Below, in pieces: positions 25,404 to 33,621 of a stretch of 64,000 nucleotides of DNA. How positions within the stretch are numbered: position 1 is the stretch's first letter; each line of letters begins with the position of its first letter. Origin of the DNA: Flavobacterium ammoniigenes (GTDB taxonomy: Bacteria; Bacteroidota; Bacteroidia; Flavobacteriales; Flavobacteriaceae); assembly GCF_020886055.1 (NCBI RefSeq), contig NZ_AP025184.1:62001-126000 (forward strand). Reading direction: 5' to 3'. The position numbers were made by a program, and so were the translations under genes. The notes beneath the pieces were generated by a model, which saw only the letters and a program-made list of their open reading frames with translations, ran no database searches and was not told where the DNA came from.

Positions 25404-27314
25404 CTAATCCAAATTATCTATCTCTTCCTGAACAATTTCCCAGTCCAAAAGCAATTGGTCCAAGTCGGCTTTCTTTTTATTATAAGCAGTAAAGAATGAA
25501 GCGTCTTCAATATGTTTGTCGAAATTTGACGCTAGCATTTTATCATCGTGTTGGATGTCTTTTTCCAATTGTTGGATTTGACTTTCAATCTTACTTAACT
25601 TATTTTGTAACGACTTCCCTTTTTTCTGATCTTCGTAGGATACTTTTTTGTTTTCTTTTGGTGCTTCTTTTTTGGCAATGTCTTTTTTCTCGACTTCACG
25701 CATGTTTTCTAAATTGCGCTGTTCCAAGAAGAAGTTAATATCCCCTAAATATTCTTTGATTTTTTGGTCTTTGAATTCGTACACAATATTGGACATGCCT
25801 TGCAAGAAATCCCTGTCGTGAGAAACTAATAACAATGTTCCTCCAAATTTTTGCAAAGCCGCTTTCAGTACATTTTTCGACTTGATATCCAAGTGATTCG
25901 TCGGCTCATCCATCAACAACACATTGATGGGTTGCAACAACAATTTACACAAGGCCAAACGGTTTCTTTCGCCTCCAGAAAGCACTTTTACCTTCTTCTC
26001 AACATCATCGCCACGAAACAAGAAAGAACCCAACATATCACGCACTTTAGAACGATTCGTATCCATAGCCGCATCTTCCATAGTTTGCAACAAGGTAATT
26101 TCGCCATCCAAATATTCCGCTTGGTTTTGAGCAAAATATCCCAACTGTACATTATGACCTAATTTAATGGTGCCTTCGTATTCAAATTCGTTTACAATCG
26201 CCTTGATAAAAGTCGACTTTCCTTGTCCGTTTTGACCCACAAAAGCAATTTTACTTCCGCGTTCAACCAATAAATTAATGTCTTTTAAAATTGTTTTATC
26301 GCCGTAGCTTTTAGTCACATTTTCTGCCTCTACTACTACTCTACCTGGTTCTTTAGATACCGGAAACGAAATATTCATCACCGAATTGTCGTCTTCGTCG
26401 ACTTCAATTCGCTCTACTTTATCTAATTTTTTGATTAAGGATTGTGCCATCGAAGCTTTGGACGCTTTGGCACGAAACTTCTCAATCAATTTTTCGGTTT
26501 CTTCAATTTTCTTAGCTTGATTTTTTTGAGTTGCCAATTGCTTTTCGCGAATTTCATGACGCAATTCTAAATATTGCGAATAAGGTTTGTTGAAATCGTA
26601 AGCCTTACCAAGAGAAATTTCAATCGTTCTATTAGTAACATTGTCCAAAAACATTTTATCGTGCGAAACAATCACCACCACCCCCGGAAAATTACGTAAA
26701 AATCCTTCTAACCAAATAATACTCTCAATATCCAAGTGATTCGTGGGCTCATCTAGCAACAAAATATCATTGGATTGCAATAATAATTTAGCCAACTCAA
26801 TACGCATTCTCCAACCTCCAGAAAACGTCTCCGTTTGATTATTGAATACCTCTCTTTTAAAACCCAATCCTAACAGAATTTTTTCGGTATCGCCAACATA
26901 ATTGTAGCCGCCTAACAATTCAAATCGGTGGGTGTAATCGGATAAATCATTAATAATTTGGGAATATTCTTCACTTTCATAGTCGGTTCTTGTAACCAAT
27001 TGGTGATTGATTTCTTCCAACTTTTTTTCGACAATTTTAATTTCAGTAAACGCTTCATAAGCCTCTTCCAAAACCGTTCTTCCTTGTTCAAAATCGATGT
27101 CTTGACGAAGAAAACCCATCTTGATTTCTTTCTCTTGAGCGATACTTCCTGAATCTGGAGCAAAATCGCGCGCTAAGATTTTAAGCATGGTCGATTTACC
27201 AGCCCCATTTTTACCTACAAGACCTACTCGGTCTCCGGCGCCAAGGCGAAAAGTAACTTCTTCAAATAAATAAGAACCTCCGAATGAAACGGACAAATTG
27301 TGGATATTAAGCAT
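25404..27314 (-). CDS. ABC-F family ATPase
   Basis: A 636-residue soluble protein with two ABC cassettes and no membrane segments. First: Walker A GKNGAGKST, signature FSGGWRMRIELAKLL, Walker B ILLLDEPTNHLD. Second: Walker A GQNGQGKST, signature LSGGERNRLALCKLL, Walker B VLLMDEPTNHLD. The linker between them is the charged ABC-F interdomain helix (KNQAKKIEETEKLIEKFRAKASKA), and the C-terminal extension (from about residue 535) is a coiled coil rich in Lys/Glu. The family acts on ribosomes: translation factors of the Uup/YheS/EttA type or antibiotic-protection proteins. The coiled-coil tail is closest to Uup-type proteins. No resistance context is nearby. Confidence 0.93.
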   Translation of the reverse strand: MLNIHNLSVSFGGSYLFEEVTFRLGAGDRVGLVGKNGAGKSTMLKILARDFAPDSGSIAQEKEIKMGFLRQDIDFEQGRTVLEEAYEAFTEIKIVEKKLEEINHQLVTRTDYESEEYSQIINDLSDYTHRFELLGGYNYVGDTEKILLGLGFKREVFNNQTETFSGGWRMRIELAKLLLQSNDILLLDEPTNHLDIESIIWLEGFLRNFPGVVVIVSHDKMFLDNVTNRTIEISLGKAYDFNKPYSQYLELRHEIREKQLATQKNQAKKIEETEKLIEKFRAKASKASMAQSLIKKLDKVERIEVDEDDNSVMNISFPVSKEPGRVVVEAENVTKSYGDKTILKDINLLVERGSKIAFVGQNGQGKSTFIKAIVNEFEYEGTIKLGHNVQLGYFAQNQAEYLDGEITLLQTMEDAAMDTNRSKVRDMLGSFLFRGDDVEKKVKVLSGGERNRLALCKLLLQPINVLLMDEPTNHLDIKSKNVLKAALQKFGGTLLLVSHDRDFLQGMSNIVYEFKDQKIKEYLGDINFFLEQRNLENMREVEKKDIAKKEAPKENKKVSYEDQKKGKSLQNKLSKIESQIQQLEKDIQHDDKMLASNFDKHIEDASFFTAYNKKKADLDQLLLDWEIVQEEIDNLD

Positions 27315-27319
27315 AGTTT

Positions 27320-27333
27320 GTGACTAATGTTAC
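27320..27333 (+). promoter_or_regulatory. Candidate Crp/Fnr operator upstream of the DUF983 gene
   Basis: GTGACTAATGTTAC, i.e. GTGA-N6-TTAC. Its end lies 22 bp before the DUF983 -7 box (27355), putting its centre close to -41 from the expected start, the class II activator position. It is 13/14 identical to the site before the sulfide:quinone oxidoreductase gene (56958-56971). Confidence 0.6.
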
Positions 27334-27354
27334 AATGGTACTTTTAAATTAATG

Positions 27355-27362
27355 TACCTTTG
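27355..27362 (+). promoter_or_regulatory. -7 box (TACCTTTG) of the DUF983 gene
   Basis: Exact TAnnTTTG, 16 bp before ATG 27379. Confidence 0.6.
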
Positions 27363-27378
27363 TTAAAAATTTTTGCAA

Positions 27379-27762
27379 ATGTTAAAAAAAGGATCCAAAC
27401 TAAATAGTATTTTAACAGGAAGTTGTCCTAAATGTCAAAATGAAAGCATGTATGTGGATAAAAATCCACTACATCTTGGAAAAGTGCTCAAAATGAATGA
27501 AAATTGCAGCCATTGCGGTTTAAAATATCAAATTGAACCTTCTTTCTTTTATGGTGCTATGTATGTGAGTTATGGATTAAATGTTGCGGTGGGTGTAGCA
27601 GCATTTATTATCGCCAACGTATTTTTAAGTTTGGACTTGGTACAAAGTTTTATAGCCATTATTGGAATGGTAATATTGGCCTTTCCATTTGTGGTGCGTT
27701 GGGCAAGGAATATTTATATCAATATGTTTATTTCCTACGATCCAGACGCTTCTAAAGAATAA
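27379..27762 (+). CDS. DUF983 membrane protein
   Basis: A 127-residue protein from ATG 27379 (the in-frame TTG at 27373 is closer to the -7 box and less likely). It opens with a zinc-ribbon-like pair of CxxC motifs (TGSCPKCQ, ENCSHCGLKY) and the PSFFYGAMYVSYG block that defines DUF983, followed by two membrane helices (about 62-80 and 86-107). DUF983 proteins are often encoded near cytochrome oxidase genes in other phyla, hinting at a respiratory or assembly role, but no activity is established. A candidate Crp/Fnr operator precedes its promoter, which fits a respiratory link. It ends 5 bp from the convergent oxidoreductase gene. Confidence 0.88.
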   Translation: MLKKGSKLNSILTGSCPKCQNESMYVDKNPLHLGKVLKMNENCSHCGLKYQIEPSFFYGAMYVSYGLNVAVGVAAFIIANVFLSLDLVQSFIAIIGMVILAFPFVVRWARNIYINMFISYDPDASKE

Positions 27763-27767
27763 ATCAA

Positions 27768-28817
27768 TTACTTCTTTTTATTGGCAAATCGCTGAATATC
27801 AATTTCCTTAACCAACGGAATTTGGTTTTCAATAGCATTGTATAATGCTTTAGCCATGGCAGGTCCAAGCATTACTCCTCTGGTTCCGAGACCATTCAAA
27901 ACGTGAATTCTATGCAGTTCAGGATGAGTTCCCACCAAAGGTCTTCGGTCTCGAACGGTTGGTCGCACACCGGCAAAGTGTTGTACAATTTCAAAATCGC
28001 AACCAATTATTTCTTGAATTCGTTCTACTAACTCCGTTTTACCCTCTTCAGTAGGCAAATCGGTTTTATCTTTCCAATTATAAGTTGCTCCTACTTTGAA
28101 TAAATCATTGCCTAAAGGCAAAATAAAGACGCTGGTGTTCACAATTACGTCCAAATCCAAGTCAGGAGCTTTAATAATAAACAACTCCCCTTTGGTACCG
28201 TCTAATGGCAAATGATTAAAATACGGATTGGCATGCAAACCGAAACCTTCTGCAAAAATGATATGCTTAGCTTGTATTCCTTTATACTGTACAAAATCTC
28301 CCTCAACAACAACCTCTAAATAATCGAATGCTTCTTGGCGAAACCAGCTGTTGTTAGTCAAATAATCTCGGTAAGCTGACAACAAAGAAGCCGTATCGAC
28401 ATAACCCGAATGCAGTACTTCTCCGTATCCAAAAGGAGCTGAAATACCTTTGTATTCTTTGAAATGTAATTCGGTAGACAAAAATGGACTTAAGTTGGGT
28501 TTGTCAGAAGCGGCAAACCAATTGTTCTGTTCTTCTACAGAAAAGAACTTTCTAAGAATTGGCATTTTATAATCAAATTGCTGTACGATTCTAGGCTTTA
28601 ATTGCGCATAAAAAGCATTCATAGTAACCAATTGTGATTGCGCTTCCCAAACCTCACTAAATCGCTTTAAAATAACTGGATTGTACAAACCACCAGCTAT
28701 TTTTGAAGAGCTTTGCGAATCGTTATCTAGAACTAGAATCGTTTTGTTGTGCTGCAAGGCTTGTTCGGCAAAAGAAATTCCTGCCAATCCACAACCCACA
28801 ATTAAATAATCAATCAT
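27768..28817 (-). CDS. FAD-dependent oxidoreductase (DAO family)
   Basis: A 349-residue flavoenzyme of the D-amino-acid oxidase superfamily. The dinucleotide-binding motif is VGCGLAGISFAE (residues 8-19), followed by an acidic end of the second strand (LVLDND). Later KGELFIIKAP, FKVGATYNW and the FAGVRPTVRDRRPLVGTHP and NGLGTRGVMLGPAMAK stretches are typical of the C-terminal FAD-binding region, as in the C-terminal half of MnmC or glycine oxidase. The substrate is unknown. It lies downstream of the gldKLMN operon behind a terminator, so it is probably separately transcribed. Confidence 0.88.
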   Translation of the reverse strand: MIDYLIVGCGLAGISFAEQALQHNKTILVLDNDSQSSSKIAGGLYNPVILKRFSEVWEAQSQLVTMNAFYAQLKPRIVQQFDYKMPILRKFFSVEEQNNWFAASDKPNLSPFLSTELHFKEYKGISAPFGYGEVLHSGYVDTASLLSAYRDYLTNNSWFRQEAFDYLEVVVEGDFVQYKGIQAKHIIFAEGFGLHANPYFNHLPLDGTKGELFIIKAPDLDLDVIVNTSVFILPLGNDLFKVGATYNWKDKTDLPTEEGKTELVERIQEIIGCDFEIVQHFAGVRPTVRDRRPLVGTHPELHRIHVLNGLGTRGVMLGPAMAKALYNAIENQIPLVKEIDIQRFANKKK

Positions 28818-28856
28818 ACTGCAATTTTGAATAGTACAAAGAAAGTATTTAAAAAG

Positions 28857-28888
28857 AAAAAACTCCTACCGTTGAGTAAGAGTTTTTT
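28857..28888 (-). terminator. Terminator of the gldKLMN operon
   Basis: Stem AAAAAACTC (28857-28865) with GAGTTTTTT (28880-28888), interrupted by one mismatch and extended by TAC/GTA. The A-run on the plus strand becomes the T-run for the leftward transcript. Confidence 0.8.
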
Positions 28889-28912
28889 CTTTTATTATAT
28901 AAATCAAATGAA

Positions 28913-29806
28913 TTAATAATTCCACATGTCTTGTTCAAAACTACGAATCTTATCTTTGATTCGATCCGATTCTAATAGTTGGTTCTGTGCATTATCCTTC
29001 ATGTAATCTTTAATATCTCTGTCGCCATACACATTTTCTTCCTTATAAATCACACTATTAAAACGGCGTGAATTTAATATTTGATCGAATGAAATGGGCA
29101 TAGAGGTATTTTTTTCATTAAATGCTTTCGCGCTATATAACGTTTCTCTAGCGTCAGGGAAGAATACCCAGAACAATTCAATAAAATCAGGATCTTCACT
29201 ATTCATAGTATAAACATCCGGTGTTACAGGACAAATGCCTAATAAACGATATTTTAATTCACTTTGACGTTTGTCAAAATACCACAAGCCTTTAATTTTA
29301 TATTGTGTTACATCTTGAGAAGTCAAATCTTGTTTTACAATGTACTCTGGAGAAATTTTAGACCCTGCATTCAATTGTTCTCTACCTGCATCAGTAGTAT
29401 CAATTCGAGATAATGAGGCTGTAATATCTTTATAGGATTTTTTAGTATTGAAATAACTATCAGTATATACTTCAGTAATTTTACCTTTTTTTATCCCTTT
29501 AATCAAAACATCATATAAAGAACGTCTTTCTGGGCCTACGTTAGCGGTATCAATTGGGAAATATAACGGAAAATTAATTTTTTCTCCCAAGTCAATAATT
29601 TCCCAAGTTGTTCTACTCATCAATATGTCTCTATCATGAACATACCCATACGCTATAGGTTTATCATTTTCAGAATTCAACTGAGCGGTAGATTTAACTC
29701 CAATTTGTTTTGGCGATTTTGCGTTAAGCAAATTAGCTTGTCCATAAGAAGCTATACCACAACTGATAGAAAAAATAGCAATTAAAAAACTTTTAACGTT
29801 CATCAT
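28913..29806 (-). CDS. gldN: Gliding motility / type IX secretion protein GldN
   Basis: A 297-residue periplasmic protein of the T9SS core; with GldK it forms the ring-like assembly attached to the outer membrane and is the PorN orthologue. Signal peptide residues about 1-23 (MMNVKSFLIAIFSISCGIASYGQ). The GldN family is recognised from RDILMSRTTWEIIDLGEKINFPLYFPID and IKGLWYFDKRQSELKYRLLGICPV...ELFWVFFPDARETL. Last gene of the gldK-gldL-gldM-gldN operon, 33 bp after gldM, followed by a terminator. Confidence 0.96.
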   Translation of the reverse strand: MMNVKSFLIAIFSISCGIASYGQANLLNAKSPKQIGVKSTAQLNSENDKPIAYGYVHDRDILMSRTTWEIIDLGEKINFPLYFPIDTANVGPERRSLYDVLIKGIKKGKITEVYTDSYFNTKKSYKDITASLSRIDTTDAGREQLNAGSKISPEYIVKQDLTSQDVTQYKIKGLWYFDKRQSELKYRLLGICPVTPDVYTMNSEDPDFIELFWVFFPDARETLYSAKAFNEKNTSMPISFDQILNSRRFNSVIYKEENVYGDRDIKDYMKDNAQNQLLESDRIKDKIRSFEQDMWNY

Positions 29807-29839
29807 GTTTTAATTTATTAGATAATAAACCTAACTTAT

Positions 29840-31378
29840 TTATTGTATTTCATAAATTACCGGTGCTGTTCTTGGTAACATATAACTACCTGCTCCAACT
29901 AATTTGGTTTTGATTTCAGAAATGGTAACTTGATCCCCTCTTCCTGCTTTAGCTAAAACAGCTTTGCATTGTGCATTCAATTTATTTCCCGGAACCACAA
30001 CAGTAGGTTGCCCAGTAACTTTAAAATTAAATCCAACTACATCTAATCCAACTTCGAAATCGAAATCAACTAGTTTAGCCCCTACAGTTGAAATTTCTAA
30101 ACTCGATTTAGGCCCTTTAACTACACCCATTTCTCCTCTAATAGTTCCTACAGGACCTGGAATTCCTTTAATTCTAAATTTCTTTTGATCGGTAACTTTA
30201 GAACCATCAGGTAAAGTTCCAGTAACACTAATTACTGCTTCATTTCCTGCTCCTGGATTCATTACATATTTACCAGCGCCAACAGAACGTAAACCTGGAC
30301 CACTAGCAGAAACTTTATCAGCAGACACACCTGCAAAGGAAATAGACATTGGATTCGAAACACCTCTGTATACCACATTCATTTTATCAGCAGAGATTGT
30401 TGCTGAATTAGGACGAGGAACTACTACATATTTACCTTCAAAAGCCAAAGGTATGGTTTCGCCATCTTGAACAAAAGTAAATTTACCATTGATCTTTTGT
30501 TCGCCAACACCTCCCGCTGTAAGTGAAATTTTAGCCTGACCATTTTCTAATTTACCTGGACCTTGGAAAGATGTTGGTTTTGTATTGGCATCGTATTTAC
30601 CTAACACAACTTTACCAGTAACTTTCTCTCCTTGGTAATAGGCATTTTTATCCAAAACTACCAAAGCGGTAAAGTTTTTCATAGAAGATGCTTCAACAGC
30701 AGCCTTTCCTAATAAAATACTGTAGATATCGGCCTCCGCTTTTTTTACATCATTTTGAAATGAAGTTAATTTTGTCAAAGAAGCAATAGCTGGGAACCCT
30801 TTGAAATGGTAGTCCAAGTACATTTTAGTAACTCCTTCACCATCCTTTACATCAGCAGTACTGAACTTTGAACTAATTTCTTCAATAACCCCTTTCAGCT
30901 TACTATTGTTTCCAACAGCTGCTTTCATATCTGACACATATTTAGAAAAATGATTTACGATATCTTTTCCTTTTGCCGAATATCCATCACCTTCAAACCA
31001 ACCTTCGTCAATTACTGGACCTTTATCCATTGCCTCATATGGCAATTTACCCGTTTCTTCATCTAATTCAACTCCTTCAGTTGCGTCAGATTTCAGTGTA
31101 CCTATAAATTCGTAAAATTCTTTAGAAATTTCAGCTACTTTTTTTGCATCAGCTGCCGCTTGGATAAAGTGGGCATCTTCTCCTGCTTTTTTATCTAATG
31201 CCTGCAACATACTTGCATTCATTGATTCTGCACTCAAATTTGCAGCATCAAATTTTTCGTTCATTAATCCAAATGCCGATAAGACTTCTTTGGACATATT
31301 TAAAGCTAACATTGCGATGAAAACCAGATACATCAGGTTAACCATCTTCTGTCTAGGACTTAATTTTCCTCCTGCCAT
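29840..31378 (-). CDS. gldM: Gliding motility / type IX secretion protein GldM
   Basis: A 512-residue protein with a short cytoplasmic tail, one membrane helix (about residues 12-32, MVNLMYLVFIAMLALNMS) and a long periplasmic part built of helical and beta-sandwich domains. The opening MAGGKLSPRQKMVNLMYLVFIAMLALNMSKEVLSAF is characteristic. In studied species GldM forms a dimer that surrounds the GldL helices and transmits proton-driven rotation to the GldK/GldN ring. It lies between gldL (50 bp) and gldN (33 bp) in the operon. Length agrees with the family. Confidence 0.97.
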   Translation of the reverse strand: MAGGKLSPRQKMVNLMYLVFIAMLALNMSKEVLSAFGLMNEKFDAANLSAESMNASMLQALDKKAGEDAHFIQAAADAKKVAEISKEFYEFIGTLKSDATEGVELDEETGKLPYEAMDKGPVIDEGWFEGDGYSAKGKDIVNHFSKYVSDMKAAVGNNSKLKGVIEEISSKFSTADVKDGEGVTKMYLDYHFKGFPAIASLTKLTSFQNDVKKAEADIYSILLGKAAVEASSMKNFTALVVLDKNAYYQGEKVTGKVVLGKYDANTKPTSFQGPGKLENGQAKISLTAGGVGEQKINGKFTFVQDGETIPLAFEGKYVVVPRPNSATISADKMNVVYRGVSNPMSISFAGVSADKVSASGPGLRSVGAGKYVMNPGAGNEAVISVTGTLPDGSKVTDQKKFRIKGIPGPVGTIRGEMGVVKGPKSSLEISTVGAKLVDFDFEVGLDVVGFNFKVTGQPTVVVPGNKLNAQCKAVLAKAGRGDQVTISEIKTKLVGAGSYMLPRTAPVIYEIQ

Positions 31379-31428
31379 TGTATTTTAAATAATTAGTTAG
31401 TAAAGTGATTTAGTTTAAAACTAATTAT

Positions 31429-32064
31429 TTATCCTTTGTTACTCATTGCCGAAAGCATTCCGCCATACACTGCATTCAATGAAGTAATATTAGCAGTCAT
31501 CGATTGCATTTGTTGTTTTAACATAGCTGCATTTTCAGCAATATCTTTGTTTGCCTCAGCGTTTACAGATGCACTTTCTAATTGTAATTTATACAAATTA
31601 TTCAACGACTCCATTTGGGCCGCTGCTTTAGTCAATTCTTCACTATATTTTTTAGTAGAAGCCAAAGAATCAACTGTAGGTGCAATACCTTTTGCTGCTG
31701 ATTCAAAATTTTTGATACTATTTCCTAAGCTCGCCATCAACTCCCCATCAATTTTAGCTTCTTTCAACATTGTATCTAATTTTTGAGAAAGTAATCCGTC
31801 CGCATCAGATGCATCTGCAGTCTTTTTAGATTTTTGTTTAGCTTCTCCTCCAGCTAATTCTGGATAAACAAGGGTCCAATCTAAATCTTCATCTGGCTTA
31901 TCAAAAGCAGACAAACCAAAAATAAAGGCCTCAGTTAAAAGTCCAATAACTAATAATTCACTTGCTCCAGTCCAGTGTTGGATTTTGAATAAAGCTCCTA
32001 CAATTACTACTGCCGCTCCCATACCGTAAGCGAAATTCATTACTTTTTTGTTAATTAATGCCAT
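31429..32064 (-). CDS. gldL: Gliding motility / type IX secretion protein GldL
   Basis: A 211-residue inner-membrane motor component. Two helices lie at residues about 9-26 (MNFAYGMGAAVVIVGALF) and 35-53 (ELLVIGLLTEAFIFGLSAF). Glu45 in the second helix corresponds by alignment to the functionally important membrane glutamate reported for GldL; Lys27 and His30 sit in the connecting loop. The remainder is cytoplasmic and mostly coiled coil. GldL with GldM is the proton-motive-force motor that powers gliding and T9SS export. Placed between gldK (32 bp) and gldM (50 bp). Confidence 0.97.
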   Translation of the reverse strand: MALINKKVMNFAYGMGAAVVIVGALFKIQHWTGASELLVIGLLTEAFIFGLSAFDKPDEDLDWTLVYPELAGGEAKQKSKKTADASDADGLLSQKLDTMLKEAKIDGELMASLGNSIKNFESAAKGIAPTVDSLASTKKYSEELTKAAAQMESLNNLYKLQLESASVNAEANKDIAENAAMLKQQMQSMTANITSLNAVYGGMLSAMSNKG

Positions 32065-32096
32065 AATTATTTTTTCTTAAAAATGATTTAAATTAT

Positions 32097-33512
32097 TTAT
32101 TTTTTTACTGTTTTTTTGGTGGAAATTTTTTTAGTACCCATATAATCTTGAACGGTTCTAAATCCAATATAACTTCTAGCTGAATCTGCATACTCGTAAT
32201 CTCTTGTAGACACTTGCAACATATAGGCAACATCTTTCCAAGATCCTCCTCGAACTACTTTTCGCTTATTTTTTGAATCTTGAATGTTTGGACTCATTGT
32301 AGATACATACTCATAAGATCCTGAATCATAGGCTGTAGAAGTCCATTCAGATACATTTCCTGCCATATTATATAAGTTATAGCCATTAGGATCATATGAT
32401 TTTGCTTCTACTGTATATAAAGCATTATCTGCTGCATAATCTCCTCTACTTGGCTTAAAGTTAGCCAAAAAACAACCTCTATCATTTTTAGTATAGGGAC
32501 CTCCCCAAGGATAAGTTGCCGATTGTAATCCGCCTCTTGCTGCATATTCCCATTCTGCTTCCGAAGGCAATCTAAACCTATTCACTAAGTCTCTCCCTTT
32601 CTTTTTGGACTTTACATAGGAATTTTTATATAAGGTTCTCCATTCGCAAAATGCCACCGCTTGAGACTGTTTAACTCCTACTACGGGATAATCTCCATAG
32701 GCTTTGTGCCAAAAGTAGTCGTTGTGCATAGGCTCATTATACGAATAATTAAAATCTTTTATCCAAACGGCAGTGTCAGGATAGACTTTGATTTGTTCAG
32801 TTCTTATAAAATCTTGTCTTTTGCCACCTTTAGATTTAGCCATAGCTTGAATATCCAACCAAGTGTAACGGAATTTTAATTTATCCACATCAATAGACCT
32901 CAAACCATTATAGGATGCTTCTAAAGGTAAATACATAGAATCCATTACTTCTGTGTAAGCTTCATCTGGATATTTCTTAGTGTCTTTAATCAACTTTGCT
33001 TTTCTATTTAGTTTCCTGTAGGCATTAGGGTCCTCTTTGGTACCAATACTATAATAGTTATCCCACATGTATTTTTCGTAAACCGTATTGCTTTTGGAAT
33101 TTTTGACATTTTTTTCATCAAAATCGTTGTATGCAAAACTTGAAATCGTAATATTTTTACCTTTTGCATCTGCTGAATTAGGACTTCCTTCAGCCATAAT
33201 CGCTAGACGAACTTTAATTGTAGAATCTTTTACCCATTCTACAAACTGACGGTATTCACTATTGGTAATCTCTGTTTCATCCATATAAAAAGAAGGAACT
33301 GTAACGGTTTTGGTAGGTGCATCTTCAACACCGGCAAGGTCTTGATCTGACTTACCCATAATAAACGAACCTCCTGATACTAAAGACATTCCGAATGGTT
33401 TTTCAGGGTGCCACTTTGCTCCTTTTATCCCTACTAATTCTCCTTTGTCTCCAGATTTTCCGCAACTAATTAACAGGGTCAAAATTGCTGTAAATGCAAT
33501 GAATTTCTTCAT
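32097..33512 (-). CDS. gldK: Gliding motility / type IX secretion lipoprotein GldK
   Basis: Outer-membrane lipoprotein (PorK orthologue) with a formylglycine-generating-enzyme-like fold, forming the T9SS ring with GldN. I choose ATG 33512 (MKKFIAFTAILTLLISC), which gives a proper lipoprotein signal with Cys17; the open frame extends to 33545 but adds only a polar extension. The FGE fold is visible from MSLVSGGSFIMGKSDQ, SFYMDETEITNSEYRQFVEW, RLPSEAEWEYAARGG, NMAGNVSEWTSTAYD and VVRGGSWKD. It is the first gene of gldKLMN; 71% of the upstream 76 bp is A/T and a one-mismatch -7 box (TAGGTTTA, minus strand, 33550-33557) may start the operon. Confidence 0.96.
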   Translation of the reverse strand: MKKFIAFTAILTLLISCGKSGDKGELVGIKGAKWHPEKPFGMSLVSGGSFIMGKSDQDLAGVEDAPTKTVTVPSFYMDETEITNSEYRQFVEWVKDSTIKVRLAIMAEGSPNSADAKGKNITISSFAYNDFDEKNVKNSKSNTVYEKYMWDNYYSIGTKEDPNAYRKLNRKAKLIKDTKKYPDEAYTEVMDSMYLPLEASYNGLRSIDVDKLKFRYTWLDIQAMAKSKGGKRQDFIRTEQIKVYPDTAVWIKDFNYSYNEPMHNDYFWHKAYGDYPVVGVKQSQAVAFCEWRTLYKNSYVKSKKKGRDLVNRFRLPSEAEWEYAARGGLQSATYPWGGPYTKNDRGCFLANFKPSRGDYAADNALYTVEAKSYDPNGYNLYNMAGNVSEWTSTAYDSGSYEYVSTMSPNIQDSKNKRKVVRGGSWKDVAYMLQVSTRDYEYADSARSYIGFRTVQDYMGTKKISTKKTVKK

Positions 33513-33571
33513 ATAAATTTGCGTTATATTTTCTTTATTTTTCAATGTGTAAACCTATTTATTATTTTTTT

Positions 33572-33603
33572 AAAAAGCAATTTTTTTATTTAGAAAGCTT
33601 TTT
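33572..33603 (-). terminator. Weak terminator-like hairpin upstream of gldK
   Basis: AAAAAGC (33572-33578) with GCTTTTT (33597-33603) and an 18-nt loop. It may end the topA/arginase-fold transcript before gldK; the short stem makes this uncertain. Confidence 0.3.
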
Positions 33604-33621
33604 ACTACAAAATCAATGTTT

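Noticed and set aside
31436..31786. 116-codon plus-strand frame opposite gldL
   Set aside because: It is antisense to a confirmed gld gene; hydrophobicity comes from reverse reading of Ala/Lys-rich coiled-coil codons.
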